Shown piece after piece: positions 1 through 11,122 of a stretch of DNA of 64,000 nt. Position 1 is the first letter of the stretch. Every line of letters begins with the position of its first letter. The notes beneath the pieces are model-generated. The model saw only the letters and a list, made by a program, of their open reading frames with translations, was not told the origin of the DNA and ran no database searches. Location: NCBI GenBank assembly GCA_033439685.1, contig JAUEDM010000002.1, positions 186,001 through 250,000 of the forward strand. Reading direction: 5' to 3'. A program made the position numbers and the translations under genes. The DNA comes from Apodospora peruviana. Lineage: Eukaryota; Ascomycota; Sordariomycetes; Sordariales; Lasiosphaeriaceae.

Positions 1-656
1 AAAACTAAGTCAACAATTCGAGTTTGTTCAAACAACCCGACAGTGATCCGGGGTATGGATCCACCGTTGTGGGATATGGATCCAACGGTGGCAGACCAGA
101 CACTATGCCTTCAAGTTTCCTACCTCAGGATCTTGGAACTAATTTATACGAAGTCTTCGACTTCAGCTTTCCTACGTAAGGATCTTGAACTAATTTACTA
201 CGAAGTCTTCGACGCCATGGGCACCGGGGGCACCGGGGGGATATTTGAATTGTACTTAGTTCAGGCCAACAGGCTTGAGGATTGTAAATCGGATGGATGT
301 TCAGTAAGAGAATGAGAAATTGAGAGGTAGAGTATACAGACCACCCGTTCCATATGTACAAACTACCTTGGATAAGAACCAAAAATGTGAACTAAATAAA
401 TGAACGACTCGTTCTTTCTAACTAATAACTCCCAAATGTCCCGAAATATGTCCAGTAAAGTTCTGTTTGCCCTTTTCCCAGCCCTACCCGATGCCCCTCG
501 AGGGCGGGTATCAATAACAGCCCGATAGCAAATCAAAGAAGCATGCTTGTGAGCTGACTCCAATCAACTCAAAAGCCAATGTAGCACAGAAGAGGCAACC
601 CACTTAAGCAGGCAGGATTATTGCTTCTGCTCTTCACCAATCCCGCTCTCAACGTT
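1..656. other. Gene-free left edge with short repeats
   Basis: I see no convincing gene here. The stretch holds a diverged tandem duplication (listed separately at 116-219) and a short G-rich GGGGCACC-type repeat near 218-240. The reading frames present are short, lack recognisable motifs, and several begin with non-ATG codons. The right part is probably the 3' flank of RTT109, which ends at 657 on the minus strand. Confidence 0.5.
116..219. repeat. Tandem duplication, about 52 bp x 2
   Basis: The segment from 116 is repeated from 168 with a 52-bp period. Both copies share the order TTTCCTAC, then GGATCTT, AACTAATTTA, and ACGAAGTCTTCGAC. Differences are a few substitutions and one-base indels. 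No function is evident. Confidence 0.7.
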
Positions 657-2714
657 TCACACCTTCGGAGGTACATTTTCTTGTACCGATGCAGCAGCAG
701 CAGCTTGAGTAGACACCCCCTCTTCCTCTTCCGGCTTCTTTCTCTTCTTCACTCCCAGGACATTCACCCTCGGAGCCTCGGTCTCTTGCGCCGAAGCTGC
801 TGCTTCAGAACGGAATGACTCCTCCTCCTCCTCAGGCTTCTTCCTCTTCTTCACCAAGTCCGACGAGAGAACATTCACAACCGCAGCCGGCGCCGTAAAT
901 ATTCCACCGCTTTCCTCTGGCGCGTTGCTATTCTTCCTCTTCTTCACTAAGTTTGAAGAAAGCACATTCACAACCCCAGCCGGTGCCGTAAATATGCCAG
1001 CGCCTTCCGTCGGAGCAGTACTCTTCTTCCTGACCAACGAAGCAAGATCCGTCACCGCACCACTACCCCCAAGCCCACCACCGCCGTTCACCGACCCCCC
1101 TAGGCCAAGAACTGACCGCTTCCCAGTGACTTCCTGCCCCCACTTGGCACCCGTCCCGGCCTCTTTGATCCAGCGCCTGGTGCTGGCTATCGCCTTCGCG
1201 AGAGGCGAAAACTCAAGGTGCAGCAGCAGTTCGACGATCCTCTTAAAATCGGCGTCTGCAACGACCTTCTCGCCGCGCCCCTCACGAGGCCAGTGGTAAT
1301 ACGCCGTGGTCTTGGGCTCGTCAGCCACATAACTTCGCCGCGCGGTCTTGACTTTGGGGTCTCGTGGCACAATGACGCCTGTGAGCTTCTTCTTTTTCCT
1401 CTCCTTTTCCTCGGTCGGGTTGAACTTGGTCGGCGTGGACGACACCGATCCTCCTCCTCCTCCTCCTCCTCCAAGGTTAAGCTTGAGTGGGCTGGTCTGT
1501 GGGGTTTTGGCCAAACTGTCAAGGCGGCGACGGGGTGGCGTTGATGGGGGGAGAGTGTCTGGCATCGACGAGAATGACCCGTTTGGGGGAAGCGAGGAAA
1601 ATGAGTCCTTGGGGGTGTTGAGTTGGGTTGTTGCCCCCGATTCGGGGAGGTCTTCCTCCGCCGCGGCCTTATGGCCTGGTGGATCAAAGACAAGCCAGAT
1701 GAAGCCCGTCAAGCGACCGCTGGAGCACTCTTGTCGGAACGCCATCATTTCCCAGAACTGTGACAGGGTCTTGACGCTCTTCCAGGTGCCCATGTCCTTC
1801 TTCCATTTTGTCGCCTCCTCGTCGAGCTCGTCGCGGAAGCGAGACTTGGGGTCGTCCGGGTATTTGGGTATGAGACACCGTGGCGGCACCCAGTCGAACT
1901 CGCCAGTGTAATGCGATATGCGCTCCATCGGGTGTCCGATGACCCAGTTCTTTAAGCTTGTCGACGTACGCGGGACCAGGGCCCTCATCTCTGACTCTTC
2001 TAGTCCCGGCACGATCAGGTATCCCTTGGATGACTCCCATAGCTCCCTTTTCTGGCTCTCCAGGAGCGGGTTCAGCACGCGGCACCACCATCTGACAAGA
2101 CCCCAGTCGTCCAGCACATGTTTCCCCTTGTTTTCGACGCTCGCGGGAAAGAGGTATTGTGCTTGGGCGCGGGCAAAAAGGTTGACGACTGATTGTGTGT
2201 TCTTGCGGCGGCGGTGCTCGACGAGATAGGAGAAGAAGGTCGAGGTGACTTCGCGGATGGGAGAAGGGGAGCCTTTCGGGAGGTTGAGCAGACCGAGGAA
2301 GCCAGTCGAGTCGGCCTTGGAGACGAAGAAGGTGGTTTGGTAGGCCGTGGTGAAGATGAAGATCTCCACGGCGAATGCTAGCACTTGGCGTTTTCTCGTT
2401 TCGGTGTCTTTTGCTTCATCGGCGCCCGTTGTCACGCTCTTTGCAGCACCGGGTGTGGCATCGGTCTGGGGGTCGACGTTGATGGCGACCGCCAAGAAAT
2501 GCTGCTCTTGGAATGTCTTGTCCGGCCGCTCCCCGGGAGGAGCTGAGCACAGCGGCTCTGTCTTGGTCGGAGGTGTTGAGATGTGGTAGACGAAGAACTT
2601 GTAGTCTCTGGGGAGGACTGAAGCGAGTTTGTCGTTGAGCGAGCTGGCACTGGAGCTGGAGCTGGACTTGAACTTGGAATCGCGTTTCACGGTCGAGGGG
2701 GTAAGCGAAATCAT
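657..2714 (-). CDS. rtt109: Histone H3 lysine-56 acetyltransferase Rtt109
   Basis: A single-exon gene of 685 residues. Rtt109 acetylates H3K56 (and H3K9/K27) on newly made histones together with the chaperones Vps75 and Asf1, supporting replication-coupled nucleosome assembly and DNA-damage tolerance in the nucleus. Family hallmarks seen are the GLVRWWCRVLNPLL block near residue 205, WVPPRCLIPKYPDDPKSRF near 270, QFWEMMAFRQECSSGRLTGF near 320, and a late conserved block with YYHWP and FSPLAKAIASTRRW near 465-515. A long low-complexity insert with a Gly run separates the last blocks, as in other mould orthologues. The C-terminal 150 residues are unusual: a degenerate repeat of about 28 residues ending in basic VKKRK motifs, probably nuclear localisation signals. 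The start is the first ATG of the frame. It is transcribed divergently from the mitochondrial ribosomal gene at 3286. Confidence 0.93.
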   Translation of the reverse strand: MISLTPSTVKRDSKFKSSSSSSASSLNDKLASVLPRDYKFFVYHISTPPTKTEPLCSAPPGERPDKTFQEQHFLAVAINVDPQTDATPGAAKSVTTGADEAKDTETRKRQVLAFAVEIFIFTTAYQTTFFVSKADSTGFLGLLNLPKGSPSPIREVTSTFFSYLVEHRRRKNTQSVVNLFARAQAQYLFPASVENKGKHVLDDWGLVRWWCRVLNPLLESQKRELWESSKGYLIVPGLEESEMRALVPRTSTSLKNWVIGHPMERISHYTGEFDWVPPRCLIPKYPDDPKSRFRDELDEEATKWKKDMGTWKSVKTLSQFWEMMAFRQECSSGRLTGFIWLVFDPPGHKAAAEEDLPESGATTQLNTPKDSFSSLPPNGSFSSMPDTLPPSTPPRRRLDSLAKTPQTSPLKLNLGGGGGGGGSVSSTPTKFNPTEEKERKKKKLTGVIVPRDPKVKTARRSYVADEPKTTAYYHWPREGRGEKVVADADFKRIVELLLHLEFSPLAKAIASTRRWIKEAGTGAKWGQEVTGKRSVLGLGGSVNGGGGLGGSGAVTDLASLVRKKSTAPTEGAGIFTAPAGVVNVLSSNLVKKRKNSNAPEESGGIFTAPAAVVNVLSSDLVKKRKKPEEEEESFRSEAAASAQETEAPRVNVLGVKKRKKPEEEEGVSTQAAAAASVQENVPPKV

Positions 2715-3285
2715 GGTGAAAGCTGTTATCTGCTAGATGGAAGCATTGCAGTGCCAAGAAGTCGATTCCAAGACCGGGTGTGTTGTGCAGTTGTTGGGCC
2801 CAAAAATACGGCGATACAGAGCAAGAAAAGGGGAACCGGAGGTGGTGATGTCGTCGACGAGCAGCACTTAAACCGAGACGGTTCACGCGTGTGAAAGGAA
2901 GCTGTCGAGCCAAGGGCGGGGCCAGGGATCAGCTTAAGCTCAGCTTGGAGAGACCGGCGAAGGATGATTGGACAATTCTCTAGCGCGTTCCAAGGCCGCA
3001 GCTGCTGGAGCCCGGTCCCACTCCCACTACAATAATCCGTACAGGGGGTGTGATTTTTCCGGGACAATGCCCTTTGGTGCCTGTGGATCCGACAGACCAA
3101 CATCCCGGCGCGCGATCACCAGCAGCTGTCTCCACCCGAAGATTGGCCGAAAGCCGGCAAGCGGCAGCTGTCCGGTCGTCGCGAAAAATTCCCACCCGAA
3201 ACGGCGTTCTGAGGGTCGTCGAGGTTGGCGGTTTGGGTGACGGCATTTAACGATACAGACGACATCTTCTCCCCCCAACAGTCCA
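2715..3285. promoter_or_regulatory. Shared divergent promoter region of rtt109 and mrpl15
   Basis: These 571 bp separate two ATGs that point away from each other, so both 5' leaders and promoters must lie here. I recognise no specific operator. The reading frames inside it are antisense shadows or short. Confidence 0.6.
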
Positions 3286-4303
3286 ATGGCGCTCAATTCG
3301 TCCAGATCAGTCTTGTCTTCGACATGCAAAGCTCTGCAGCAATATAGCAGGTCCTCGCAGCCGCTGCAGCAGTCTTTGTCGCGCCGTCTCTTACCATCCG
3401 CCGCTCCCATCCGCCACTTCACGTCGTCCCCAACATGCAGATCCGACAAAGTCCCTCCTACACCCACGATATTCACAGAGGATGAAATCAATGCCGCAAA
3501 GAATGGAGAGCAGCCACCAGCGGAGCTGCCGGAGCAGCAGCCGGCGGAACCACCGGCCGAGCGTCCCCGGTGGACATACACACCCGAGAAGATGAAGGGC
3601 CCCGGCTTCTCCATCAACATCGTCAAGGACCCGAGGCGGACAATTTGGAAGAACAACGAGGACCCAGTGGTGGTGGATACCATGTACAAACGGCTACTTG
3701 GGCCGGGCGGCGACAAGATGCTTCCAGACGAGATCAAGTGGATGGCCATCACGCACAAGAGTTTCGACCAGGGAAGGAGAGGATTTAACACCAGACTCGC
3801 CTACTTTGGTTTGTCTTGCCGGTCACCCCCGATGCGAGACAAAATGTTGCTAACGCGAACTCTGACAAAAGGAAGACAAATACTTGCGCTCGAATCCACC
3901 CGCGAGATAATGGTGTCTCCGGCCGCCCAAGGCGAACTGATCACGGACCGGTACAACCGCGAGCCTTTTGACCACCCGGCCATGGCCAACGTCGACAAGC
4001 TCGCCTTCCGCCAGCCGCGGGACTTAATACATAAGGACAGGGTGGCCAAGCTGGCGCTAGAGGTTGGCATGATGCGCGTGGTTCGGTGGAAGCCGCGGTT
4101 GGTGAGTAGTAGCTCCTCTCGAACAGCTGCATATGATTGCTAACATTTTCCGACTTCAGCCCGAAAACCTCGAAGGATCCGGTCTGACGGTGGTGCTGAA
4201 CACGGCCATTTTTGCGATTGTCGGTGCCATTTCGCTGCAACACGGTGCAGAGGTTGCCCAGCGCGTCGTTCGAGAGAAAATCCTCAAGAAGTTAGGACCA
4301 TGA
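3286..4303 (+). CDS. mrpl15: Mitochondrial large-subunit ribosomal protein mL57 (MRPL15)
   Basis: The protein is an RNase III-fold component of the mitochondrial 54S subunit, catalytically inactive in the family. Three exons, 3286-3808, 3872-4101 and 4160-4303, encode 298 residues. Intron 1 (63 nt) starts GTTTGT and has a GCTAAC branch site; intron 2 (58 nt) starts GTGAGT and also has GCTAAC. Splicing joins the frame as LAYFG|RQILALEST and then KPRL|PENLEGSG, matching family blocks. The N-terminus is rich in Ser, Arg and Leu with few acids, a mitochondrial presequence, followed by a Pro/Glu-rich linker. The RNase III-like core begins with PDEIKWMAITHKSFDQGRRGFN. The C-terminal part has a hydrophobic stretch and the block AQRVVREKILKKLGP. 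Not splicing intron 1 or 2 would truncate the protein. It is transcribed divergently from rtt109. Confidence 0.9.
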
Positions 4304-4843
4304 GCGGCACACTCAACTGTATTAATATTTTTTTTTTGCAGAAATTCTGTATAATGTGTAACCATATCGGTGGCTATAAAGGCCGGCATAACACTGCATA
4401 CCCCATTTCAACAACGAGCGAATGACTACGGGGAGAGTATTGGACTGACGTGATGCGGAATTGCGAGGCAGTGTTGACCAAAACTGACATGGGATTCTAG
4501 GCCGACGAACTTGACAATGGAAATTGCAGGGCTCCAGACGAGACAAGACATGCCAATGAAACTTGAAATCATTTCTTTCCATTCACCCTCCCAAATTCGG
4601 TATCATTTCAAGCACACTTCAGAACCAAAGACGCGCCCAATGGTTTACACGTATTATCTTCTTTTCCATCCACCCTCCCATATCCACTACTATCATCTCA
4701 ACCACTCCAGAACCGAAGACGAAGCCGATAGACGCCTTTGTGTACTTGCATTATCGTCCTTCTATCCACCGTCGTCCCATATTTATTCTCATCCCATTTC
4801 ATGTTCATCAATATCCATTCATACCCGCATTACTCGTGTATCC
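4304..4843. other. Intergenic, convergent 3' ends
   Basis: This lies between the 3' ends of mrpl15 (+) and the 2EXR gene (-). It contains several loosely repeated CAYCCWCCC-type pyrimidine-rich motifs (4600-4860) but no supportable gene. Confidence 0.5.
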
Positions 4844-5770
4844 TCACCACCCATCAACAAACTGAATCTCGGCAATCCTCATCGGCTTCTGCCCAACAAC
4901 CATCCACCCCTCCCCACCCCCTCCGACCCTAAACTGCTTCCCTCGTCCCATAATAAACCTCGTATAAAAATCATCATGCTCGCATTCCCGGAGGACGACC
5001 GTCCCCCCATTCCAGTATTCAGGCGGCATCCATTCCTGATACGCAAACAGCACAAACTCATCAAAGTCGTTGAACAAGGTCCTGGCAAAAGCTTTGAGTG
5101 TAGCCGCCCCAGCCAAGTGCGACCACGGCGCCACACTCATCGCCAACCTCCTTAACCCCTTCCCTTCTCCCGTATCTTGGTCCTTGAACCAACTCAACAG
5201 CCTCGTCAACCGTCCCGTGTGCAGATCCCCCAGCAAGATAACCATATCCACCTCCAAATTAATGTATAAAACGCGATCACTATCCCTTAGCAGGTCGCCA
5301 GGCCGTTCGCGCACAACGCGCTGTTTCCAGCTCTGCCAGTGCGGCATGGCCGCCATTTGATCGACGTTAGAGTTGGGGGGTGCGCGGGCTAAAGGTAAGG
5401 CAACGGTATAGAACTCTAGCGCAGCACAACGGGCTTCCGATGACACCGACAGAGCGGCGGGGTTGCGGCTGTTGGACTGCCATTTCATTTGGTTAGAGGC
5501 GCCATTGTTGTCCGCGTCGGCGTAGTGTGTGCGGCGGGTGTGCAGTTCTACCGTGCGGGGGAGGAATGACTGAAACCAAATTTTGAGGCGGAGTTCGGCC
5601 GGTAATAGACCAAAGAGAGGAAACTGGTCTGGGGTAGTGGTTGTGGGAGGTGGAATGATGGGGAGTTCGGAGACGGTGACTACCGCTGGCGGAATATCGT
5701 CAGGCAGCTTGGTGCCCGTGTCTGTTGTGATGCAGAGTCGATTTAGCAGATCTGCTTCGTTGCGAGCCAT
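4844..5770 (-). CDS. 2EXR-domain protein
   Basis: A single-exon gene of 308 residues beginning at an ATG. From about residue 48 it has FPLFGLLPAELRLKIWFQSF, the start of the 2EXR (F-box-like) domain very common in Pezizomycotina, followed by a strand with VELHTRR and a conserved Ala-Leu-x-Val-(S/C)-xE-ARxxALEFY block near residue 108. The remaining C-terminal region holds the usual DRVLYINLEVD strand and a charged end. The biochemical role of 2EXR proteins is unknown; the resemblance to F-boxes suggests protein-protein interaction. There is no sign of disruption. Family assignment is by motif recognition only. Confidence 0.8.
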   Translation of the reverse strand: MARNEADLLNRLCITTDTGTKLPDDIPPAVVTVSELPIIPPPTTTTPDQFPLFGLLPAELRLKIWFQSFLPRTVELHTRRTHYADADNNGASNQMKWQSNSRNPAALSVSSEARCAALEFYTVALPLARAPPNSNVDQMAAMPHWQSWKQRVVRERPGDLLRDSDRVLYINLEVDMVILLGDLHTGRLTRLLSWFKDQDTGEGKGLRRLAMSVAPWSHLAGAATLKAFARTLFNDFDEFVLFAYQEWMPPEYWNGGTVVLRECEHDDFYTRFIMGRGKQFRVGGGGEGWMVVGQKPMRIAEIQFVDGW

Positions 5771-6600
5771 TGTGCTATTGGCCTGGCCGGGTGTTCCGGT
5801 CGGTGTTACCGTAGAGCGACGTTGGCGAGGTCAATGTATCGGCGCCGAGAGGGTTGCGGATGCCGGACGGGAGTGGGGTGTGGACCGTGTCGTCGGGACC
5901 TGTGCAGCGGTCTAAATGCAAGACAAGACAAGCTTCACTGCGTGCCCACCTGGTTGCCAAAGCTAAGGAGTTGGGCCGGTCGGGTGTTTAAGATGCGGGA
6001 GGACTGGATATAATAAAGCGGAGATGCGCATTCTGATCGTGTGTTCCTGGCAGGTAACATGACCCGTAAGACACGGAAAGGATCAGGTAGAAGGGCGAAT
6101 TACGGAGCAATAAGGGGGGCGTCGGATCACCTTCCGAACGAGTGTGTGAACCCTTAAGCTGACTCTTCCTCTGCGGGAAGTCGGAGATAGACCGAAAAAT
6201 GGTGCTAAATTCGGGCCCGTCCAGCTGAGCGGTAAAAATGGACTCCGGAAAGCGCTGAGTGATGTCACTGTGCCTTGCCTAACCGATGAAGCTGCAGAAA
6301 TGGCGTGAGGCGAATGCAGACCGGTGCACCCGTGGGACACTTAATTGGGGGCTTTCTTTGTCAGGCATCGTACCAGTTGGATTTATCCGAGTTCTCGATA
6401 TGTGATTCTTGTGTTTTACAGCATGAAAATACATATGCAGTTCTTTAGGAAAGAGAGGTATTGATATCGTCAACTGAAAGCAACAAATCAACTGAACGAT
6501 AAGATATGCTTGTAGGTGCCAAACTCCGAACTCCATCGGCACTCGGTCCAAAGTTCAATCCACCTCTGCGCCTTTCCATTACACCATCCCTCGGAGACAA
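5771..6600. other. Intergenic, no gene seen
   Basis: This is upstream of the 2EXR gene and downstream of the P450 gene, both on the minus strand. Only short, motif-free reading frames are present. The part near 5771-6000 presumably holds the 2EXR promoter. Confidence 0.5.
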
Positions 6601-8356
6601 TCACCTCCCAAGACCCGACGCGTTATCCGTCAGTTTCACCTTCACCCTCATCCCGTCGAACGGTTTCGACGTCACCTGCCTCTTGCTGTATATTTCCGAC
6701 TTGACCTTGTACTTGCCCTTCTCGTTAAGCACCGGCTGTCCCTTCTCGTCGTGATACAACTCGCCCAGTCCAACCTTGACAAAATCATACCGCCTTCCAA
6801 TCATGGCCAGGATAACCCGCGCCTCGATGTTTGCCAGCTCCTGTCCGATGCAGCTGCGTGGTCCGCGCTCAAACGGCCGCCATGCACTCACAGGTATCTT
6901 GCTGCGACCACTGTCCTTCTCATGCGTACTGTCTGGCATGTCAACGTTCGTGCCGTTCTCCGACGTATCCGTGTCGCCGAGCCAGCGCTCCGGCACGAAA
7001 TCATTCGGCGAGTCGCCGTACACAGCCCTGTCCTTCTGGATGATAGTGTGGCAGAGGTAGATGACCATGCCGTCGAGACAAATTTCCTCGCCCTGCGGCG
7101 TCGTCACGGTTAGATGTGTGCCTGGATCCGTCATGCGGGCACTACCAGCTGGCGGATGCAGACGCAACGCTTCCTTGACCACTGCAGAGGTATACGACAT
7201 GCGGCGGAGCATGTCGTCGCCCTGAGGCGAGAGCAGCTTGTCGCGCACCGCAGTAGGGTCCGTATCCGGCCCAAAAATATCGTCCAGCTCGGCCCGAATC
7301 GCCTTGGCAATCCGCGGTGTGCGCGACATTTCGTAGACGATCCACGTCAGGAGAATACTCGTCGTGTCGTGCCCTGCAAACAGAAACGTCTTGACCTGGT
7401 CGCACGTCTCGTCGAGCAGTTCGTCCGTGAGCGTCTCCGTGCCCTGCAGAGCCAAGTTGAGCACGCTGCGTGATTTCTTGCCTGCCTCCTGCTGTCGAGA
7501 CTCGGCGAACTTCTGCCGGATCATCTGCTTCAAGACGTTGTCGACCCGGTTGGCCACCTGGCGCCGGTTCCACGTACTCATGGGCTGCAACCACCAGGGC
7601 GTGCGGCCGCTCTCGCCGGGATAGCTGTTCATTAGCTCGCTGTACAGCCTGATGAAGCTACCTTGTCCGTCGTGGTGCTGCGCGTCGAAGTCAACGTCCA
7701 TGACTACCGCGCCGATAATATCAAACGTCAGATTGATGGTAAGCTCCATGAGCTCGAGGTCCTCGCCCGTGGCGGCGTAGCTGTCAAGATGTTTGAGGAA
7801 GGTGGCGGTCTTGTCCATGATGACCGGCAGCAGGGTCATGAGGTGCTGGCGTGCGAAGCCCGGGTTGAAGCGCTTGCGCATGCGCTTCCAGTCCTCGCCT
7901 TCCTTGAGAAGGATGGACTGCGGGCCGATCAGCTTGTGGTAGACACCCAGGGTCGGGGACTTGGGCGTGCTCCAGGGCTGCTGCTTGGTCGGGCGGGAGA
8001 TCTGTTCGGCGACATAATGACTGGTGATGATGGCCATGGGCGAACTGACGGGACGCAGGTCGACCAGTACAACTGCTGGGTTGCCCAGGTCGTCGGCCAT
8101 CACGCCGAGGACATCGTCTAATTTTGCTTAGTCAGAGGCTGGACTGTCCTAGGAGGTATTAGAGTGAGTGCTTACCGATATGACATCCTGGCGGCCCGCG
8201 GGAGATATACTCGTGCAGCACCTTCAAGTGGCCCCAGATGAACGACGACTTCAGTTGCGGTATGTGCGAGAACTGTTTGAATCGCTTGTAGCGGAACTTG
8301 GTGAAGAGGTAGACTGCCACGAGGGGCAGCGCGACGAGGATCAGTCGAGCAAGCAT
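6601..8356 (-). CDS. Cytochrome P450 monooxygenase
   Basis: A membrane-bound class II P450 of 565 residues: exon 1 8356-8176, exon 2 8117-6601. The 58-nt intron (8118-8175) has a GTAAGC donor and TTAG acceptor and joins GCHI|D|DVLGV in frame. The N-terminal MLARLILVALPLVAVYLF is a signal anchor for the ER. Hallmarks are the I-helix oxygen-binding motif AGHDTTS (near residue 280), the K-helix ExxR as EALR, PERW, and the haem-binding loop FERGPRSCIG with the axial cysteine. An in-frame TTG lies further upstream, but the ATG at 8356 gives a normal anchor and was chosen. Substrate is unknown. A Zn2Cys6 regulator lies 1.1 kb upstream on the same strand, but no PKS, NRPS or terpene synthase gene is nearby, so a biosynthetic cluster is not demonstrated. 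Confidence 0.92.
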
Positions 8357-8410
8357 CTTGTCGAGGGCCGCAGACGGCGCGGAGGTCTGGGGTGTGGATT
8401 GTAATTTCAA

Positions 8411-9437
8411 TTGACGTCAAGCTCACGATGTCTTGATAACGGATTGTGGGGAGGAAGTGATTTCTCAAGGAAAGAGACGGGGGCAGATAAGATGCGTCGT
8501 CAACGATTTTGTGGGATAAGTGAACGCACCTTCCCTTGCCACGCCACCGCATGGTAGGACCGCGGTGGCCCTAGCACCAACGCGCCTGCCCGTCAATAAT
8601 TAACCGGCGGCCCATGTTGCATTTGGGCAACTGGCAGCCGCTGGTGCAACCCGATTAAAGCCACCCCCGCAGGGTGTTTGGACGGGGGGTCTTTGCGTAT
8701 TGAACTGAACTGAGTGAAACCTATTACCCCTTACGGAAGCAATTATCTCCGATGGCGGTGGTCGTTAAAACATCTCGAGTGCATTGGCGCAAAGATAGAT
8801 AAGTCAACGATTGGTGTGCTCGCGTGCTGACCTGAGCTATCGTAATCGTCAAGCTTGGCGTTGTTCCTTCCTCTGGCACAAGATGGTGGCCAAAAAACGG
8901 TGCATGTCATACTGTGGAAGGCGCCAACGTGAAGTGGTAACGTGCAAGGACACCTTGAGGGGGGACTTGGGGAGAGATGACCCGTCGGCGATTTGACCAG
9001 TCACTGTGCTAGCAAGACTAACGGGATGTGTACCCGGAATGCGTAGGAGAATTGATAATAACAACAACAGACACCTGCGCGAATATGACGGTGCATCTCG
9101 AGCCAAAATACATTTCCTCTCGGCTACGTCTTCAAACCAACAGGTTTTGTAGATAAGGCCCCAGTCTATCAACCAACTGGGCATTAGACCCGCGTAATCG
9201 GGTTTGTTGTTGTTGAAGGACTTCAGAGTTGTTAGCAGTGCTGAACGTATGGAACGAAGGGTTGAGAATTAAGTACATGTACATGCCTTCAAGGTCTTCA
9301 GAGTCGCTAGCAAGGTCTGCCTCACGCTGTATCACCAGAAGCTTGGTCTGTGGTCTCGCGCATCGGGAATGTGTTTGGTCTGTGGCCAGATGAATTGTTA
9401 GTAGGCTTGTATTGATATCTCAAGCTCTCGAGTATGA
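8411..9437. other. Intergenic, probable P450 promoter side
   Basis: About 1 kb between the P450 start and the 3' end of the Zn2Cys6 gene. Only short frames without motifs are present, and I can support no gene. Confidence 0.5.
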
Positions 9438-11122
9438 CTAACAGAAAATACCCTTGTCAGTTATTTCAGTTATGAGTGACTGTTCTGACATTGGATTTGG
9501 CGCATTCGTTGGCAACCATCGTGGCCCCGCGCATGTACTCTTCAGATTGGCATTGGCCCTGCGGTCGATACATACAGCATTGCTGTGCATTCGCCTTTTC
9601 GGTTTGTTAGTCGTGGCGTGCTGCGCCGGAGCCACTGTGGATGGCGTCCGGTACGCCCTGTGCCCTCCAGGTATTGAGTCTGCACCGGGAGACCCAATAT
9701 GAGCCGATACCCCAATTTGAGTGGGAACCATTTCACCGGTATCAAAACAATATGAAATGGTCCAGAGAGCGGGATCCAGCCCTCCCAATAGTCTCGCCTT
9801 GAGTTCTTCAGCATCTCCCCAATTGTTGTAACGGCATTCCCATGTAACCATCTCATCGTCAAAGCATAGACGTTTGTTGGCCTGGATGTTGTGGTCGATA
9901 GCCCAGCGACTACTATGATCAAGCACAGGGTCTGCCCATGTGAACGTGGCTTTCTTGCCCCACCGGGCTGTCGCCGAGATGATGAGTTCACGTTGGAACG
10001 CGTGTCGAAAGCGAACTTGGAGCTTTGAGGCGACGAGAATGATGTAATGAGACAGCATCTCACACACATGCTGTCGCATCACTTCCCAAAGTGTCAGGTT
10101 TGTTGACCTTCCTAAATGCACCTCCTCCGAGTGAAGCTTGAACAGCGGCGAGGAACAAATCTGCGTCGAGTACCCGATAGCCAGCGTTATACTGACGAGA
10201 ACCAGAAATATGGTCTCGAGCGTTGCCCTGCTTGCTGATGCCAAAGATTGAGGAGACAGGACATCGTCGAGTGCTTCTATAACCCTTGTCCCGGTGAAAT
10301 AGGCAGCTTCATCCATTTCGCGGACTACAAGATTGCTGTCATAGGGATGTGCCTGATTGCGTCTGACGTGAGCCTTTGATGTTGCGTATAACAACGTGCG
10401 AACCCCAGCCACGAACTCGTGATCGAGGTTCTCGGCTGCCAATGTCGCGAACTGTTTGGAACTAAACGCGCCCACGAGACTCTTGGAGGGTGGCAGACTG
10501 TCATCGTCCTGGAGCAACCAGTCCATTACCGTCTGGACGAGACTCGATCGGTCCCAGCTGATGTCGAAGCTCAGGGTGGGTTCGTGGCTGTCGAGCAGGG
10601 CCAGACCGGCTGAGACAGCTGAGTGGTCGCGCTCTGTCAGAGTGCGTTTGAGTTAGCCAACCATGCGACTGGTGAGGATGGAATGATGCGCTCAAGCCTA
10701 GATAGAATAGGTACTAACCTCCAATGAAAATGCTCACTTCCCGGAACTTGGTGCGAATGCAGTAGGACCAAGTCAACGCAGCGCTCTGGACAGGCCGCCG
10801 GGTCAGAGCCAGACAGGTATCACAAGGGTCGCCCCCGGAGCACTAATAACTCAGTCTCAGTTAGGAATGGGCTGACATCAGGTCATCCCTAAAAGCTGAC
10901 CAACATTTGAGGGTAATACTTGAAGCGCACCGGGATTTTCAGAGCCTTGCACCGAAGACAAGCTTTGCGACGCCGAACTCCATGGACCTTGGCCCGTTTT
11001 TGGGGTGAGAACCGCGATCGACCATGGGGACGGCGGACACTGTTATCGTTGATGCGAAATTTGCACACTTGGAATGGCCGCCGTGCTGACCGCTGCTCGA
11101 GATCTGTGGATGGTGTAGACAT
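9438..11122 (-). CDS. Zn2Cys6 fungal transcription factor
   Basis: Three exons (11122-10931, 10842-10719, 10633-9438) encode 503 residues. The binuclear zinc cluster spans the first splice junction: exon 1 ends with RRRKACLRCKALKIP and exon 2 opens with CSGGDPCDTC, giving C-x2-C-x6-C-x5-C-x2-C, with a later Cys in WSYCIRTKF. Such proteins bind CGG-type half-sites in promoters. Intron 1 (88 nt, GTGCGC donor, TCCTAAC branch) and intron 2 (85 nt, GTTAGT donor, GGCTAAC branch) both restore one continuous frame. The middle region, with hydrophobic helices near FLVLVSITLAIGYS, is typical of the regulatory domain. The ATG at 11122 was chosen; an in-frame non-ATG extension exists upstream. The target is unknown; the neighbouring P450 is an obvious candidate by position only. 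Confidence 0.85.

Noticed and set aside
1187..2091. Minus- and plus-strand frames of 100-190 residues inside rtt109
   Set aside because: Low-complexity Arg/Pro/Ser-rich translations of the rtt109 coding sequence in other frames.
3027..3791. 254-residue minus-strand frame over the mrpl15 promoter and 5' end
   Set aside because: It is antisense to a well-supported gene, has no family motif and starts without context. It is a shadow of the GC-rich coding strand.
6601..11122. P450 plus Zn2Cys6 regulator as a secondary-metabolite cluster
   Set aside because: No PKS, NRPS, terpene cyclase or prenyltransferase is within reach. Proximity alone is not enough.
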